Of a stretch of 64,000 nucleotides of DNA, positions 8,147 through 17,416 are shown in pieces. The translations under genes and the position numbers were made by a program. Below the pieces are notes generated by a model that was not told the origin of the DNA, searched no databases, and saw only the letters and a program-made list of their open reading frames with translations. This DNA is from Pseudomonas xantholysinigenes (lineage in GTDB: Bacteria; Pseudomonadota; Gammaproteobacteria; Pseudomonadales; Pseudomonadaceae): NCBI RefSeq assembly GCF_014268885.2, contig NZ_CP077095.1:1238501-1302500 (forward strand). The letters are read 5' to 3'. The first letter of the stretch is position 1. Every line of letters starts with the position of its first letter.

Positions 8147-8742
8147 GGTGCCACCTCGCCAAGCAGTGCCGGGCGGTGTTCGTCGAAATAGCGCAACGCA
8201 TCCTGAAGTGCGTCGATCACCGCGCGAGAGGTGACCGTGGCTCCCGCCAACTGATCGAAGGCGCCATGGTCGCGCTTGAGTGCCCAGTCTTGCGTTCGTG
8301 TCTGGCCGATGAACTGCTCCAGCCAATGCACTGCCGGATTCACCAGTTGATCACCCAGCCCCGGGCTTTCCTGTTGCGCGAGTACCTGTACGCCGATCAG
8401 GCGTCCTTGTCGGTCGATGGCGATCGCCAAGTCGATCGGGCCGCCATAACCTTGGCAGCGACTGTGCAACAGGATGGCCACCGGGTTGCCCGCCAGGCTG
8501 GCGCGATAGCCGGCGAGCAGGCGGCTGTGCGCCAGTGTCGGATGCTCCAAGGACAGGGCAGCGGCCAGCGGGCGGTTGTCGTAGCTGCCCGGTGGCAGCA
8601 CGGCCAGCCATTGCCGCTCTTGCCATTGTTGCCTAGCCTCGGCGATCGGGGCGGCAGTCCAGCGCTGCCAGGCCAGGGTGGCGAGCACGGCCAGGGTGGT
8701 GACCAGCAACAGCAGCAGGTGGTTGCGCCAGCGCGTACTCAT
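8143..8742 (-). CDS. rsxG: RsxG/RnfG-like flavoprotein subunit
   Basis: 199 residues with an N-terminal membrane anchor (about 8-26) and a periplasmic FMN-binding domain. The covalent flavinylation motif of this family, S/T-G-A-T-x-T, appears as A-G-A-T-V-T (166-171), with Thr171 the expected FMN site. It overlaps rsxD (ATGA, 8739-8742) and rsxE. It should carry electrons between RsxD and the A/E subunits of the ion- or redox-coupled Rnf complex. Confidence 0.85.
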   Translation of the reverse strand: MSTRWRNHLLLLLVTTLAVLATLAWQRWTAAPIAEARQQWQERQWLAVLPPGSYDNRPLAAALSLEHPTLAHSRLLAGYRASLAGNPVAILLHSRCQGYGGPIDLAIAIDRQGRLIGVQVLAQQESPGLGDQLVNPAVHWLEQFIGQTRTQDWALKRDHGAFDQLAGATVTSRAVIDALQDALRYFDEHRPALLGEVAP

Positions 8743-9710
8743 GGTTGCACCTGCTCACGCCTTTGCGCCCATCTGTCCAGAGCCGGAGCGGCGAGGTTCA
8801 TCAGCAGGATGGCGAATGCGGTGCCATCGGCAAAGCTGCCCCAGGTGCGGATGAGATAGATCAGCAAGCCGGCACCGAAACCGAACAGCAAGCGAGCAAG
8901 CGGGCGTTTGCAACCGGATACCGGTTCGGTCGCGATGAAGAAGGCAGCTAGCATGGTCGAGCCAGACAGCAGGTGCAGCAGCGGTGAACCGTTGGAGTCG
9001 GAGCCGGAACCGTTCCAGGCCAACAGGCTGAACAGGAACAACCCGCCCAGCAGGCCTACTGGCGCGTGCCAGCTGAAGACCTTGCGTTGCAACAGCACCA
9101 GGCCGCCCAGCAGGAAGGCAAGATTGACCCATTCACTGCCCCAGCCGCCCCAATGGCCGAAGGCCGGATGATTGCCGAACAACTCGTCGATGGTCAGGCT
9201 GCGGTTGTGGCGCAGGACATCCAGCAGCGTCGGGCTGGCCCAGGCGTCGATCTGATCGCTGCTGGCAACGCTCAGGGACAGGCTGTGCGAAAAGCCCGCT
9301 GTCTGGCCAGGCCAATGGCTCATCTGCAATGGAAAACTGAGCAAAACCACGGCGTAGCCAACCATGGCCGGGTTGAATGGGTTGCGTCCGACGCCACCAT
9401 AGGCCTGCTTGCCCAGGCCGATGGCGGCACTCGCGGCAATCACGGGCAACCACCAGGGGGCGTTGGCCGGCAGTGCGGCGCTCAGCAGGATGGCTGTGAC
9501 CCAGGCGCTGCCATCGGCCAGTGCCACGGCCACGGGTCGCTGGCGCCACCTGAGTAACAGGGCTTCGCTTGCTAGTGCGCTCGCGCCGCACAACAGCAGG
9601 TTGATCAGCACACCCCAGCCATGCAGCCAGAACAACACCAGTAAACCTGGAGCGCAGGCGAGTAGCACCAGGTGCATGGTGGCGCGCAGGCGGGGGTCAG
9701 GTGCCGGCAT
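8739..9710 (-). CDS. rsxD: RsxD/RnfD-like membrane flavoprotein subunit
   Basis: 323 residues from the ATG at 9710, which overlaps the end of rsxB by 14 bp. Polytopic. It has the family signature [15 protein letters not shown] (106-120) and a second conserved stretch, [14 protein letters not shown]. Thr161 in S-P-T-L-L lies where RnfD/NqrB carry the covalent FMN threonine, an assignment by position only. In usual rnf operons rsxC lies between B and D. Here B runs directly into D. Confidence 0.88.
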   Translation of the reverse strand: MPAPDPRLRATMHLVLLACAPGLLVLFWLHGWGVLINLLLCGASALASEALLLRWRQRPVAVALADGSAWVTAILLSAALPANAPWWLPVIAASAAIGLGKQAYGGVGRNPFNPAMVGYAVVLLSFPLQMSHWPGQTAGFSHSLSLSVASSDQIDAWASPTLLDVLRHNRSLTIDELFGNHPAFGHWGGWGSEWVNLAFLLGGLVLLQRKVFSWHAPVGLLGGLFLFSLLAWNGSGSDSNGSPLLHLLSGSTMLAAFFIATEPVSGCKRPLARLLFGFGAGLLIYLIRTWGSFADGTAFAILLMNLAAPALDRWAQRREQVQP

Positions 9711-10449
9711 GGGGCTGCAGCGCCTCCAGGTGTAGACGGGCTTGCTCGGCGGCTGTCTCCAGTGCCGTGAGCTGCGCGAGTTGCTGCGCATCGGGCGTGC
9801 TGCCCAGGGCGCCGCGGGCCTTGCTCAATTGGGCACGGCTCATGGCGGCGGCGATCTTGGCTTGCTTGAGTGCGGCCTCGTTGTCGAGCGGCTGTTGCCG
9901 CGCCTGGCGTTGGCTTTGGCGCTGGGCCTCCTCACGACGCAGGCGCGCTTCGCGCTGTAGATGGCGATGACGGGCCTTGTCGCGGCGCCGGGTACGGGCC
10001 AGGTGCTGCTCGGCGGTATGGGCCAGGCCACCAACGATGGGGATCACATTGGTGGGCAGCGGCAGCAGATCGATGCAGTCGACTGGGCAGGGTGCCACGC
10101 ATAGATCGCATCCGGTGCACTCGTGAGCTATCACGGTATGCATCAGTTTGGCTGCACCGACGATGGCATCCACCGGGCAGGCCTGGATGCACTTGGTGCA
10201 GCCAATGCATTCAGCCTCCCGGATGAACGCCACCTGCGAAGGGCCTGGGGGACGCTGCGGGTCGAGCGCGATCACTGGCACCTGCAGCAGTGTTGCCAGG
10301 GCGGCGATGGTCTCGTTGCCGCCAGGCGGGCATTTGTTGATCGCCTCGCCCATGGCCAAGCCTTCGGCGTAAGGCCGGCAGCCGTCATGGCCACATTTGC
10401 CGCACTGGGTCTGCGGCAGCAGGGCGTCGATGCGTTGTATCAGACTCAT
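9697..10449 (-). CDS. rsxB: RsxB/RnfB-like ferredoxin subunit, no membrane anchor, RsxC-like tail
   Basis: 250 residues. The four-cysteine domain (Cys16, 19, 24, 40) is followed by two [4Fe-4S] ferredoxin motifs (Cys81/84/87/91 and Cys111/114/117/121). The protein begins at [12 protein letters not shown] and lacks the N-terminal membrane helix of classical RnfB. After residue 145 it carries about 105 extra residues of charged Arg/Gln/Ala-rich helix, with [13 protein letters not shown] repeats that recall the C-terminal tail of RsxC. Start and rsxA stop overlap as TAATG. Confidence 0.9.
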   Translation of the reverse strand: MSLIQRIDALLPQTQCGKCGHDGCRPYAEGLAMGEAINKCPPGGNETIAALATLLQVPVIALDPQRPPGPSQVAFIREAECIGCTKCIQACPVDAIVGAAKLMHTVIAHECTGCDLCVAPCPVDCIDLLPLPTNVIPIVGGLAHTAEQHLARTRRRDKARHRHLQREARLRREEAQRQSQRQARQQPLDNEAALKQAKIAAAMSRAQLSKARGALGSTPDAQQLAQLTALETAAEQARLHLEALQPHAGT

Positions 10450-10976
10450 TATGTGAATAATCCGTTGAGCCCGGAAAACGCCATGGCCATCACTCCGGCA
10501 CCGATCAGTTCGATCGGCAGCCCGTGTAACGCTCTTGGCAGGTCCGGATGACGACTGCGTGCGCGCAGGTCGGCGAACAGTGCCAGGGCAAGCCAGAAAC
10601 CGAGCCCCGCGACCAGGCCGTAGAGCAACGTCTGGCCAATGTCACTGGGCTCACTGGCTTGCTGCAACAGCAAGCCTAGCACCACGGCATTGCCCATCAG
10701 CAACGGTTGCAGGCCTTGCAGGGGCCAGGTGGGTAGCCAGCGGCCGAGCAGCTTGGGCAGTGCCCAGGCCAGGGCGGCCAGCAGTGGCAGGAACAGCAGC
10801 AGTTGCAGATCGCTATTGGCCGCCGGCAGCAGCAGGCCTATGGGCAGCGCCAGCAGTATCAGCAGCGCGCCGCACAACCCTGATGCGTGCACACGGGCGC
10901 GGTCGACGGGGTCGGTCTGCAGGGCCAGGTGGTTGACCAGCGCGGCGCTGACCAGGACCAGGATGTAGTCGCTCAT
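10449..10976 (-). CDS. rsxA: RsxA/RnfA-like membrane subunit (divergent)
   Basis: A 175-residue multi-helix protein beginning [15 protein letters not shown], the usual RsxA opening. First gene of the A-B-D-G-E-nth operon. The family segment with L-G-L-C-P-F, whose cysteine helps hold the [2Fe-2S] cluster between A and E, appears deleted after residue 20. The second ligand (usual T-N-C-A-V-L-G) reads G-N-A-V-V-L-G. The protein is about 18 residues shorter than E. coli RsxA. Electron transfer through the membrane must differ, or the complex is impaired. Confidence 0.8.
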   Translation of the reverse strand: MSDYILVLVSAALVNHLALQTDPVDRARVHASGLCGALLILLALPIGLLLPAANSDLQLLLFLPLLAALAWALPKLLGRWLPTWPLQGLQPLLMGNAVVLGLLLQQASEPSDIGQTLLYGLVAGLGFWLALALFADLRARSRHPDLPRALHGLPIELIGAGVMAMAFSGLNGLFT

Positions 10977-11033
10977 GGAAATGCCGAAAGCTGCGCAAAG
11001 CTTGATTATCTGGCAGCCGGAGGCAGATGGAAA

Positions 11034-11056
11034 TGCCCCGGCCAATGGCCGGGGCA
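11034..11056 (-). terminator. Terminator-like perfect palindrome downstream of metG
   Basis: TGCCCCGGCCA (11034-11044) pairs with TGGCCGGGGCA (11046-11056) around a single base. It starts seven bases past the metG stop and is followed on the minus strand by TTTCC. It separates metG from the rsx operon. Confidence 0.75.
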
Positions 11057-11062
11057 AGGGGC

Positions 11063-13105
11063 TTACTTGATGCGCTGGCCAGGCTTGGCACCGCTGTCGG
11101 GGCTGAGCAGGTAGATTTCTTCACCGCCAGGGCCCGCGGCCATGACCATGCCCTCGGAGATGCCAAAACGCATCTTCCGTGGCTTGAGGTTGGCCACCAT
11201 CATGGTCAGGCGGCCTTCCAGCTGGGACGGGTCCGGGTAGGCCGACTTGATGCCCGAGAACACGTTGCGGCGCTCATCGCCGATATCCAGGGTCAGCTGC
11301 AGCAGCTTGTCGGCACCCGGCACGGCCTCGGCCTTGACGATCAGGGCCACGCGCAGGTCGACGGCGGCGAAGGTGTCGAACTCGATCTCGTCCGCCAGCG
11401 GGTCCTTGGCCAGTTCGCCATTGCCGGCCGGGGCGACCTTGGCTTCGGCGGCCAGCAGGTCTTCCTTGCTGGCGGCGACCATGGCTTCGACCTTGGCCGG
11501 TTCGATACGGCTCATCAGGGCCTTGAACGGGTTGAGGGTGTGGTGTTCCAGGCGCGAGGCGTGGTCGTTCCAGGTCAGCGGCGCGACATTGAGGAACGCC
11601 TCGGCGTCGGCGGCGAGCACCGGCAGCACCGGCTTGAGGAAGATCACCAGTTGGCGGAACAGGTTGATGCCCTGGGCGCAGATGGCCTGGACTTCATCCT
11701 GCTTGCCTTCCTGCTTGGCCAGCGACCACGGCGCCTTGTCGGCGATCCAGGCGTTGGCGCGGTCGGCCAGGGCCATGATTTCGCGCATTGCGCGACCGAA
11801 GTCGCGGCCTTCATAGGCCTCGGCAATCGACGGGGCGGCGGCGCGGAAGGCTTCGCTGAGTTCCGGCGCGGCGTCGCCGGCGACCATCACCCCAGCATTG
11901 CCTTTGTGGATGAAACCGGCGCAACGGCTGGCGATGTTGACCACCTTGCCGACCAGGTCGGAGTTGACCTTCTGCACGAAGTCCTCGAGGTTCAGGTCGA
12001 GGTCGTCGACGCCACGGCCGAGCTTGGCGGCGTAGTAGTAGCGCAGGTATTCCGGCTGCAGGTGGTCGAGGTAGGTGCGCGCCTTGATGAAGGTGCCGCG
12101 CGACTTGGACATCTTCGCGCCATTGACGGTCAGGTAGCCGTGCACGTTGACCGCGGTCGGCTTGCGCAGGCCCGCGCCTTCAAGCATGGCCGGCCAGAAC
12201 AGGGCGTGGAAGTTGACGATGTCCTTGCCGATGAAGTGGTACAGCTCGGCCTGCGAGCCTTGGTTCCAGAAGGCGTCGAAGTCCAGCTCCGGACGGCGTG
12301 CGCAGAGGTTCTTGAAGCTGGCCATGTAGCCGATCGGCGCGTCCAGCCAGACATAGAAATACTTGCCCGGCTCGCCTGGAATTTCGAAGCCGAAGTACGG
12401 CGCGTCACGGGAGATGTCCCATTCCTGCAGGCCCGAGTCCAGCCATTCGGCGAGCTTGTTGGCCACGGCGTCCTGCAGGGTGCCACTGCGGGTCCACTGC
12501 TGCAGCATGGCCTGGAAGTCCGGCAGCTTGAAGAAGAAGTGCTGGGAGTCGCGCAGCACCGGCGTGGCGCCGGAGATCGCCGACTTGGGGTTCTTCAGCT
12601 CGGTCGGGGCGTAGGTGGCGCCGCACTTTTCGCAGTTGTCGCCGTATTGGTCCTCGGCCGCGCACTTGGGGCAGGTGCCCTTGATGAAGCGGTCTGCGAG
12701 GAACATGCCCTTCTCAGGGTCGAAGTACTGGGTCACGGAGCGGGTGGCAATGTGCCCGGCGTCGCGCAGGCGGCCGTAGATCATTGCCGAGAGTTCGCGG
12801 TTCTCTTCGCTGTGGGTGGAATGGAAATTGTCGAAATCCACCAGGAAGTCGGCGAAGTCGCTGCTGTGCTCGGCCTGGACCTGGGCGATCAGTTGCTCCG
12901 GGGTGATGCCTTCCTTTTCGGCGCGCAGCATGATGGCCGAGCCGTGGGCGTCGTCGGCGCAGACATAGATGCACTGGTTGCCACGCATTTTCTGGAAGCG
13001 TACCCACATGTCCGTCTGGATGTACTCGAGCATATGGCCAAGGTGGATGGATCCATTGGCATAGGGCAGGGCGCTGGTGACGAGAATCTGACGTGGCTCG
13101 GACAT
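11063..13105 (-). CDS. metG: Methionyl-tRNA synthetase
   Basis: A 680-residue class I synthetase. The HIGH-like motif lies in [11 protein letters not shown] (14-24) and the KMSKS motif at 331-335. The zinc knuckle is Cys145/148/158/161. The C-terminal EMAP/Trbp-like tRNA-binding domain (about 578-680) mediates dimerisation. Full length for the long MetRS form. It diverges from mrp across about 155 bp. Confidence 0.98.
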   Translation of the reverse strand: MSEPRQILVTSALPYANGSIHLGHMLEYIQTDMWVRFQKMRGNQCIYVCADDAHGSAIMLRAEKEGITPEQLIAQVQAEHSSDFADFLVDFDNFHSTHSEENRELSAMIYGRLRDAGHIATRSVTQYFDPEKGMFLADRFIKGTCPKCAAEDQYGDNCEKCGATYAPTELKNPKSAISGATPVLRDSQHFFFKLPDFQAMLQQWTRSGTLQDAVANKLAEWLDSGLQEWDISRDAPYFGFEIPGEPGKYFYVWLDAPIGYMASFKNLCARRPELDFDAFWNQGSQAELYHFIGKDIVNFHALFWPAMLEGAGLRKPTAVNVHGYLTVNGAKMSKSRGTFIKARTYLDHLQPEYLRYYYAAKLGRGVDDLDLNLEDFVQKVNSDLVGKVVNIASRCAGFIHKGNAGVMVAGDAAPELSEAFRAAAPSIAEAYEGRDFGRAMREIMALADRANAWIADKAPWSLAKQEGKQDEVQAICAQGINLFRQLVIFLKPVLPVLAADAEAFLNVAPLTWNDHASRLEHHTLNPFKALMSRIEPAKVEAMVAASKEDLLAAEAKVAPAGNGELAKDPLADEIEFDTFAAVDLRVALIVKAEAVPGADKLLQLTLDIGDERRNVFSGIKSAYPDPSQLEGRLTMMVANLKPRKMRFGISEGMVMAAGPGGEEIYLLSPDSGAKPGQRIK

Positions 13106-13261
13106 GGTGGCTCGGCTACTTATCTGGCTCAGGTAAAAAATGAGGGTGATCGACCACTATAAAGGGCTGGCGAATTTATTTCACCCCGCGTGCGCATCTG
13201 CTGACGATTGACGGGTTAGCATAGGCGCCTGTTCGTATTCCGTTTGCCAATGGGAGCCTCC

Positions 13262-14356
13262 ATGAGTGCCGTCACCCGTGCCGCCGTCGAAGGCGTGCTT
13301 CGCCAGTACACCGATCCCTACCTGAACCAGGACCCGGTCAGCGCCGGTTGCGTGCGCGCCATCGATATCCAGGGCGGGCAGGTCAAGGTGCAGTTGCAAC
13401 TGGGTTATGCCGCCGGGTTGTTCAAGGGCGGCTGGGCTCAGGTGCTGCAGACCGCCCTGGAGAACCTGGAGGGCGTGACCTCGGCCCAGGTGAGCATCGA
13501 CTGCGTGATCGCCACCCACAAGGCCCAGGCCCAGGTGCCTGCCCTGGCCAATGTGAAGAATGTCATCGCCGTGGCCTCGGGCAAGGGCGGGGTCGGCAAG
13601 TCGACCACCGCGGCCAACCTGGCCCTGGCCCTGGCCCGCGAAGGCGCCCGGGTCGGCATCCTCGACGCCGATATCTATGGCCCGAGCCAGGGCGTGATGT
13701 TCGGCATCGCCGAAGGCACCCGCCCGCAGATCCGTGAGCAGAAGTGGTTCGTGCCGATCAAGGCCCATGGTGTCGAGGTGATGTCCATGGCCTTTCTCAC
13801 CGACGACAACACGCCGATGGTCTGGCGCGGCCCGATGGTCTCCGGCGCGCTGCTGCAACTGGTGACCCAGACTGCCTGGGACGACCTCGACTACCTGGTG
13901 ATCGACATGCCGCCGGGCACTGGCGATATCCAGCTGACCCTGGCGCAGAAGGTGCCGGTGGCCGGTTCGGTGATCGTCACCACGCCGCAGGACCTGGCGC
14001 TGCTGGATGCGAAAAAAGGCGTGGAGATGTTCCGCAAGGTCAATATCCCGGTGCTGGGCGTGGTGGAGAACATGGCCGTGCATATCTGCTCGAACTGTGG
14101 CCATGCCGAGCACCTGTTCGGTGAGGGCGGCGGCGAGAAGCTGGCGGCACAGTACGGCGTCGAGCTGCTGGCGTCGTTGCCGCTGTCGATGTTGATCCGT
14201 GAGCAGGCCGACAGCGGCAAGCCGACCGCCATCGCCGAGCCGGAAAGCCAGATCGCGATGGTCTACCAGGAGCTGGCGCGGCAGGTGGGCGCTCGCATCG
14301 TATTGCAGGAGGCCGCGGCCCCGGCAATGCCAAGCATTACCATCAGCGAGGACTGA
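13262..14356 (+). CDS. apbC: Fe-S cluster carrier ATPase Mrp/ApbC
   Basis: A 364-residue P-loop NTPase that transfers [4Fe-4S] clusters to apoproteins. An N-terminal MIP18/DUF59 domain (about 1-85) is followed by the deviant Walker A G-K-G-G-V-G-K-S-T (107-115). The cluster-binding C-x-x-C is Cys276/Cys279 (I-C-S-N-C-G). The ATG at 13262 has GGGAG at 13252-13256. An ATG 18 bases upstream has no such site. Divergence from metG is a common proteobacterial arrangement. Confidence 0.96.
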   Translation: MSAVTRAAVEGVLRQYTDPYLNQDPVSAGCVRAIDIQGGQVKVQLQLGYAAGLFKGGWAQVLQTALENLEGVTSAQVSIDCVIATHKAQAQVPALANVKNVIAVASGKGGVGKSTTAANLALALAREGARVGILDADIYGPSQGVMFGIAEGTRPQIREQKWFVPIKAHGVEVMSMAFLTDDNTPMVWRGPMVSGALLQLVTQTAWDDLDYLVIDMPPGTGDIQLTLAQKVPVAGSVIVTTPQDLALLDAKKGVEMFRKVNIPVLGVVENMAVHICSNCGHAEHLFGEGGGEKLAAQYGVELLASLPLSMLIREQADSGKPTAIAEPESQIAMVYQELARQVGARIVLQEAAAPAMPSITISED

Positions 14357-14363
14357 CGCGTTA

Positions 14364-14482
14364 CCTGTAGGAGCGGCCTTGTGCCGCGAAAGGGGTGCGA
14401 AGCGCCCCAGAATCTGTGTATCAAGCAGGTATTGCCGGGGCCGCTCTGCGGCCCTTTCGCGACACAAGGCCGCTCCTACAGG
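14364..14482. repeat. Inverted REP pair downstream of apbC
   Basis: Two facing REP elements, 14364-14394 (starts CCTGTAGGAGCGGCC) and 14452-14482 (ends GGCCGCTCCTACAGG), separated by 57 bases. They can form a large stem-loop in the transcript. Confidence 0.9.
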
Positions 14483-14510
14483 GGCCGGCGGATAGCTTTC
14501 GAGCAGGCAC

Positions 14511-14540
14511 AAAAAAACCCGCCAATGGCGGGTTTTTTTT
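14511..14540. terminator. Bidirectional terminator between apbC and the cold-shock gene
   Basis: ACCCGCCA (14517-14524) pairs with TGGCGGGT (14526-14533). It is flanked by A7 on the left and T8 on the right, so it can stop both converging transcripts. Confidence 0.93.
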
Positions 14541-14563
14541 GAAAGCGAGGAAGCGAGATCGAC

Positions 14564-14773
14564 TTAGGCGATCTGAACTTCTTCAGCCTGCATGCCTTTC
14601 TGGCCGCGGGTAGCGACGAAAGTAACAGCCTGGCCTTCTTTCAGGGTTTTGAAGCCGTCAGCTTGGATGGCTTTGAAGTGCACGAACAGGTCGTCGCCCG
14701 ACTGAGGGGTGATGAAGCCGTAGCCCTTCTCATCGTTGAACCACTTAACAACACCGGATTGACGGTTGGACAT
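14564..14773 (-). CDS. CspA-family cold-shock protein
   Basis: A 69-residue single OB-fold protein that binds single-stranded RNA and DNA and acts as an RNA chaperone. RNP1 is K-G-Y-G-F-I-T-P and RNP2 is L-F-V-H-F. AAGGAGA lies eight bases before the ATG. The 5' leader is long (at least 100 bases without another gene) and contains a hairpin (14804-14823), as is common for cold-responsive csp mRNAs. I cannot tell by eye which Pseudomonas paralogue it is. Confidence 0.95.
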   Translation of the reverse strand: MSNRQSGVVKWFNDEKGYGFITPQSGDDLFVHFKAIQADGFKTLKEGQAVTFVATRGQKGMQAEEVQIA

Positions 14774-15102
14774 TTTTCTGTCTCCTTGGACAAAGTTGAT
14801 AACGGTCAGGAAACACCCTGACCGGGACTGAGCGCAAAGAGAGCAGAAAATTCAGCGATGGGCCGATCAGGATCGTGCATCAAACTAGAGATTCTCGGTG
14901 TCACGTGCAGCACAGTGGCGCCACCTTAACCCACTTTCCACAACCTGCCAATGGCCAAGAAGCGCTTTGATGAAATTCGGATCGGCGGCCTGTGCAGCCC
15001 CCGTCCGGCGCGGGATCAGGTCAGGAAACTTTAACCCGGGCGTCGGGACCGGTAAGATGCGCATCTTGTTTTTCACCCCGCACTCTTTCAGGACACCCCG
15101 CC
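14774..15102. other. Intergenic region between the divergent csp gene and dcd
   Basis: Holds the csp leader on the minus strand and the dcd promoter region on the plus strand. The csp leader stem is GGTCAGG (14804-14810) with CCTGACC (14817-14823). No other gene was seen. Confidence 0.6.
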
Positions 15103-15669
15103 ATGAGCATCAAATCGGACAAGTGGATTCGCCGCATGGCGCAGGAACACGGCATGATCGAACCGTTCGTCGAGCGCCAGGTGCGTGGCGAGCAGGACAG
15201 CCGGGTCATTTCCTTCGGCGTTTCCAGCTACGGCTACGACGTGCGCTGCGCCGATGAATTCAAGGTGTTCACCAACATCAACTCGGCCACCGTCGATCCG
15301 AAGAATTTCGACGCCGGCAGCTTCGTCGACATCAAGAGCGATGTCTGCATCATCCCGCCGAACTCCTTCGCCCTGGCCCGCACCGTCGAGTACTTCCGCA
15401 TTCCGCGCGATGTGCTGACCATCTGCCTGGGTAAGAGCACCTACGCCCGTTGTGGCATCATCGTCAACGTCACCCCGCTGGAACCCGAGTGGGAAGGCCA
15501 CGTGACCCTGGAGTTCTCCAACACCACCACGTTGCCGGCGAAGATCTACGCCAACGAAGGCGTGGCGCAGATGCTGTTCCTGCAATCCGACGAAGAATGC
15601 GAAGTCTCGTACAAGGATCGTGGCGGCAAGTACCAAGGCCAGCGCGGCGTCACCCTGCCACGCACCTGA
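15103..15669 (+). CDS. dcd: dCTP deaminase
   Basis: A 188-residue homotrimeric enzyme converting dCTP to dUTP, the main dUMP source for thymidylate. Contains the family segments [11 protein letters not shown] and the [17 protein letters not shown] region with the catalytic Glu. Exactly the family length when started at 15103. The upstream in-frame ATG at 14992 would add a non-homologous leader. Confidence 0.97.
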   Translation: MSIKSDKWIRRMAQEHGMIEPFVERQVRGEQDSRVISFGVSSYGYDVRCADEFKVFTNINSATVDPKNFDAGSFVDIKSDVCIIPPNSFALARTVEYFRIPRDVLTICLGKSTYARCGIIVNVTPLEPEWEGHVTLEFSNTTTLPAKIYANEGVAQMLFLQSDEECEVSYKDRGGKYQGQRGVTLPRT

Positions 15670-15767
15670 GCCGACCAAACGCGGGGAATTGTTTCTCCGC
15701 CTGGCACTCCAACAGGTGAATAGCCCTGGTGCGCACGACGCGCGCCGGGCCTCGCCAGGAGCCGCCG

Positions 15768-16010
15768 ATGAAACTCGACCCCGCCATCAGTGCCAAGCTG
15801 GCCGTCCTGCAGCCGAACCAGATCGGCTTGCCGGTATGGTCGCTGTTGGCCCACCCGCCGATCGCCACGCCGATTCCCATGCAGGCCGGTGGTGTACCGC
15901 ACCAGCCTGATCCCGACACGCCTCAACCGCCGGAACCCGGTGAGCATCCGCCCATGGAGCCTGGCGAGCCGACCCTGCCTGATGAGCCGCCACCGGCCCC
16001 GGTGGCCTGA
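15768..16010 (+). CDS. Small Pro-rich protein of unknown function
   Basis: 80 residues. The first half (M-K-L-D-P-A-I-S-A-K-L-A-V-L) looks structured. The second half is a Pro/Glu-rich tail (P-D-P-D-T-P-Q-P-P-E-P-G). A good AGGAG (15755-15759) precedes the ATG. No domain recognised. It ends six bases before the stop of the convergent deacylase-like gene. Confidence 0.65.
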   Translation: MKLDPAISAKLAVLQPNQIGLPVWSLLAHPPIATPIPMQAGGVPHQPDPDTPQPPEPGEHPPMEPGEPTLPDEPPPAPVA

Positions 16011-16016
16011 GCGGCC

Positions 16017-17132
16017 TCAGTTGCCCAGTAGGTAACCGCTGCGGCAGATCTGCTCACCGGCTACATGGGCGACGACCATGCCCGCCGTGGCCATGCGCCG
16101 CACACTGCGCGCATACATCAGCCCGGCCTGGCTGTTGCGCAGCGGGGTAACCCGGTCGCTGAGCGGGTCGATGACTTCAGCGACCAGTTGACCTGCCTCC
16201 AGGTACTGCCCTGGCTTGGCATGAAACACCAGCAGGCCGCCGAGTGGCGCGGTCACCGGCTCCACCGCCGCCAGGGGCGTGGCGGGTTGGCGCAGGGCGG
16301 GCAGCGGGGCAGGTTGGCCCTCGATGACGCCGCTGTGGGTGAGGAAATCGAGGATCGCCTGGCAGTCCTGGGTCGCCAGGGCATGGCTGACGTCGGCCTG
16401 GCCGCGTAGCTCAATGGTCACCGAGAAGCTGCCCTGAGGAATCGGGAAGCGCTTGCCGAAGCGCTGCTGCAGTTGCCACCAGACCAGGCTGAAACATTCG
16501 TCGAACGATTGCCCGCCGGAATCGGTGGCCAGCAGGCTGGCTTGCACGCCGAGGTAACGGGCCAGCGGCTCGACCTGCGGCCAGGCCTCGGGCGTGGTGT
16601 ACAGGTGTTCGACCGCTTCGAAGTCGCAGTGCAGGTCGAGCACCATGTCGGCGTCGCAGGCCAGGCGTTGCAGGGTCAGGCGCTGCGACTGCAGTGGTGT
16701 GCGCGGCGCGTGTGCATCCAGGCCGCGGCGCAGGTATTCGCGGATCAAGGCCAGGTTGTGCGCGGGGTCCTGGGTGAGGTGGGCCTCGACCTGGTCGCCA
16801 ATGCTGTCCGACAGGTCGACGAAATGGCGGTTGAAGTTCTCTCCGCTCTGTAGCTCGAAGCGGCCCAGCGGCGCATCCAGCAGTACCTGTTCCAGGCCAA
16901 CGGGGTTGGCGACCGGCACCAGGATTACTTCGCGTTGCAGGCGCCCTTGTTGTTCCAGTTCGCCCAGGCGTTGCTTGAGATGCCAGGCCACCAGCATGCC
17001 CGGCAGTTCGTCGGCGTGCAGCGAGGCCTGGATGTACACCTTGGCGCCACCGCGTGGGCCGAAGTGAAAACTGTGCAGCTGGCGGGCGATGCCCGGGACG
17101 GGGGACAGCAGGTCATGGGTCGAATGGTGCAT
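16017..17132 (-). CDS. Succinylglutamate desuccinylase/aspartoacylase-like zinc hydrolase
   Basis: 371 residues. The M14-type zinc site is S-L-H-A-D-E-L-P-G (an H-x-x-E pair near residues 39-42) with a later L-D-L-H-C-D-F-E that supplies the third ligand. A C-terminal all-beta domain follows (about 285-371). Family members cut acyl groups from amino acids or small peptides. The substrate here is unknown and no arginine-catabolism genes adjoin it. The start at 17132 is preferred to an ATG at 17186 because AGGACC precedes it and the upstream 18 codons look unstructured. Confidence 0.82.
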   Translation of the reverse strand: MHHSTHDLLSPVPGIARQLHSFHFGPRGGAKVYIQASLHADELPGMLVAWHLKQRLGELEQQGRLQREVILVPVANPVGLEQVLLDAPLGRFELQSGENFNRHFVDLSDSIGDQVEAHLTQDPAHNLALIREYLRRGLDAHAPRTPLQSQRLTLQRLACDADMVLDLHCDFEAVEHLYTTPEAWPQVEPLARYLGVQASLLATDSGGQSFDECFSLVWWQLQQRFGKRFPIPQGSFSVTIELRGQADVSHALATQDCQAILDFLTHSGVIEGQPAPLPALRQPATPLAAVEPVTAPLGGLLVFHAKPGQYLEAGQLVAEVIDPLSDRVTPLRNSQAGLMYARSVRRMATAGMVVAHVAGEQICRSGYLLGN

Positions 17133-17251
17133 GGTGGTCCTGGTCGGAGCGTCTGCGGTAGGGGCTGGGATCAAGGATAGAAGCACAACTTGCGCTGGGG
17201 TGCATCATTTGCCGTGTGCGCCAAGGCGAAGCCAAGCATCGCGTCGCCTGG

Positions 17252-17323
17252 TTCGCCAGCAAGGCTGGCTCCTACAGGTGACGCGCATGGCTTGAGGCCC
17301 GTGGGAGCGGGTTCACCCGCGAA
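17252..17323. repeat. REP elements upstream of the deacylase-like gene
   Basis: Two divergent REP-type units, 17252-17278 (ends GGCTGGCTCCTACAGG) and 17301-17323 (starts GTGGGAGCGGGTTCACCCG), in the 284-bp gap between two same-strand genes. No gene is seen there. Confidence 0.75.
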
Positions 17324-17416
17324 CACCGGCGCAGCCGGTGCCAGCCACTGCGGGCGCTTGCTTCACGGGGGCGCCCTGCCAGCGAAAGGCCGGCCGCTAT
17401 GTCCTGTCCGTTTTAC

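Noticed and set aside
11027..13162. 711-codon frame antisense to metG
   Set aside because: A GC-skewed mirror frame of a highly conserved gene. It has no start signal and its protein composition is odd.
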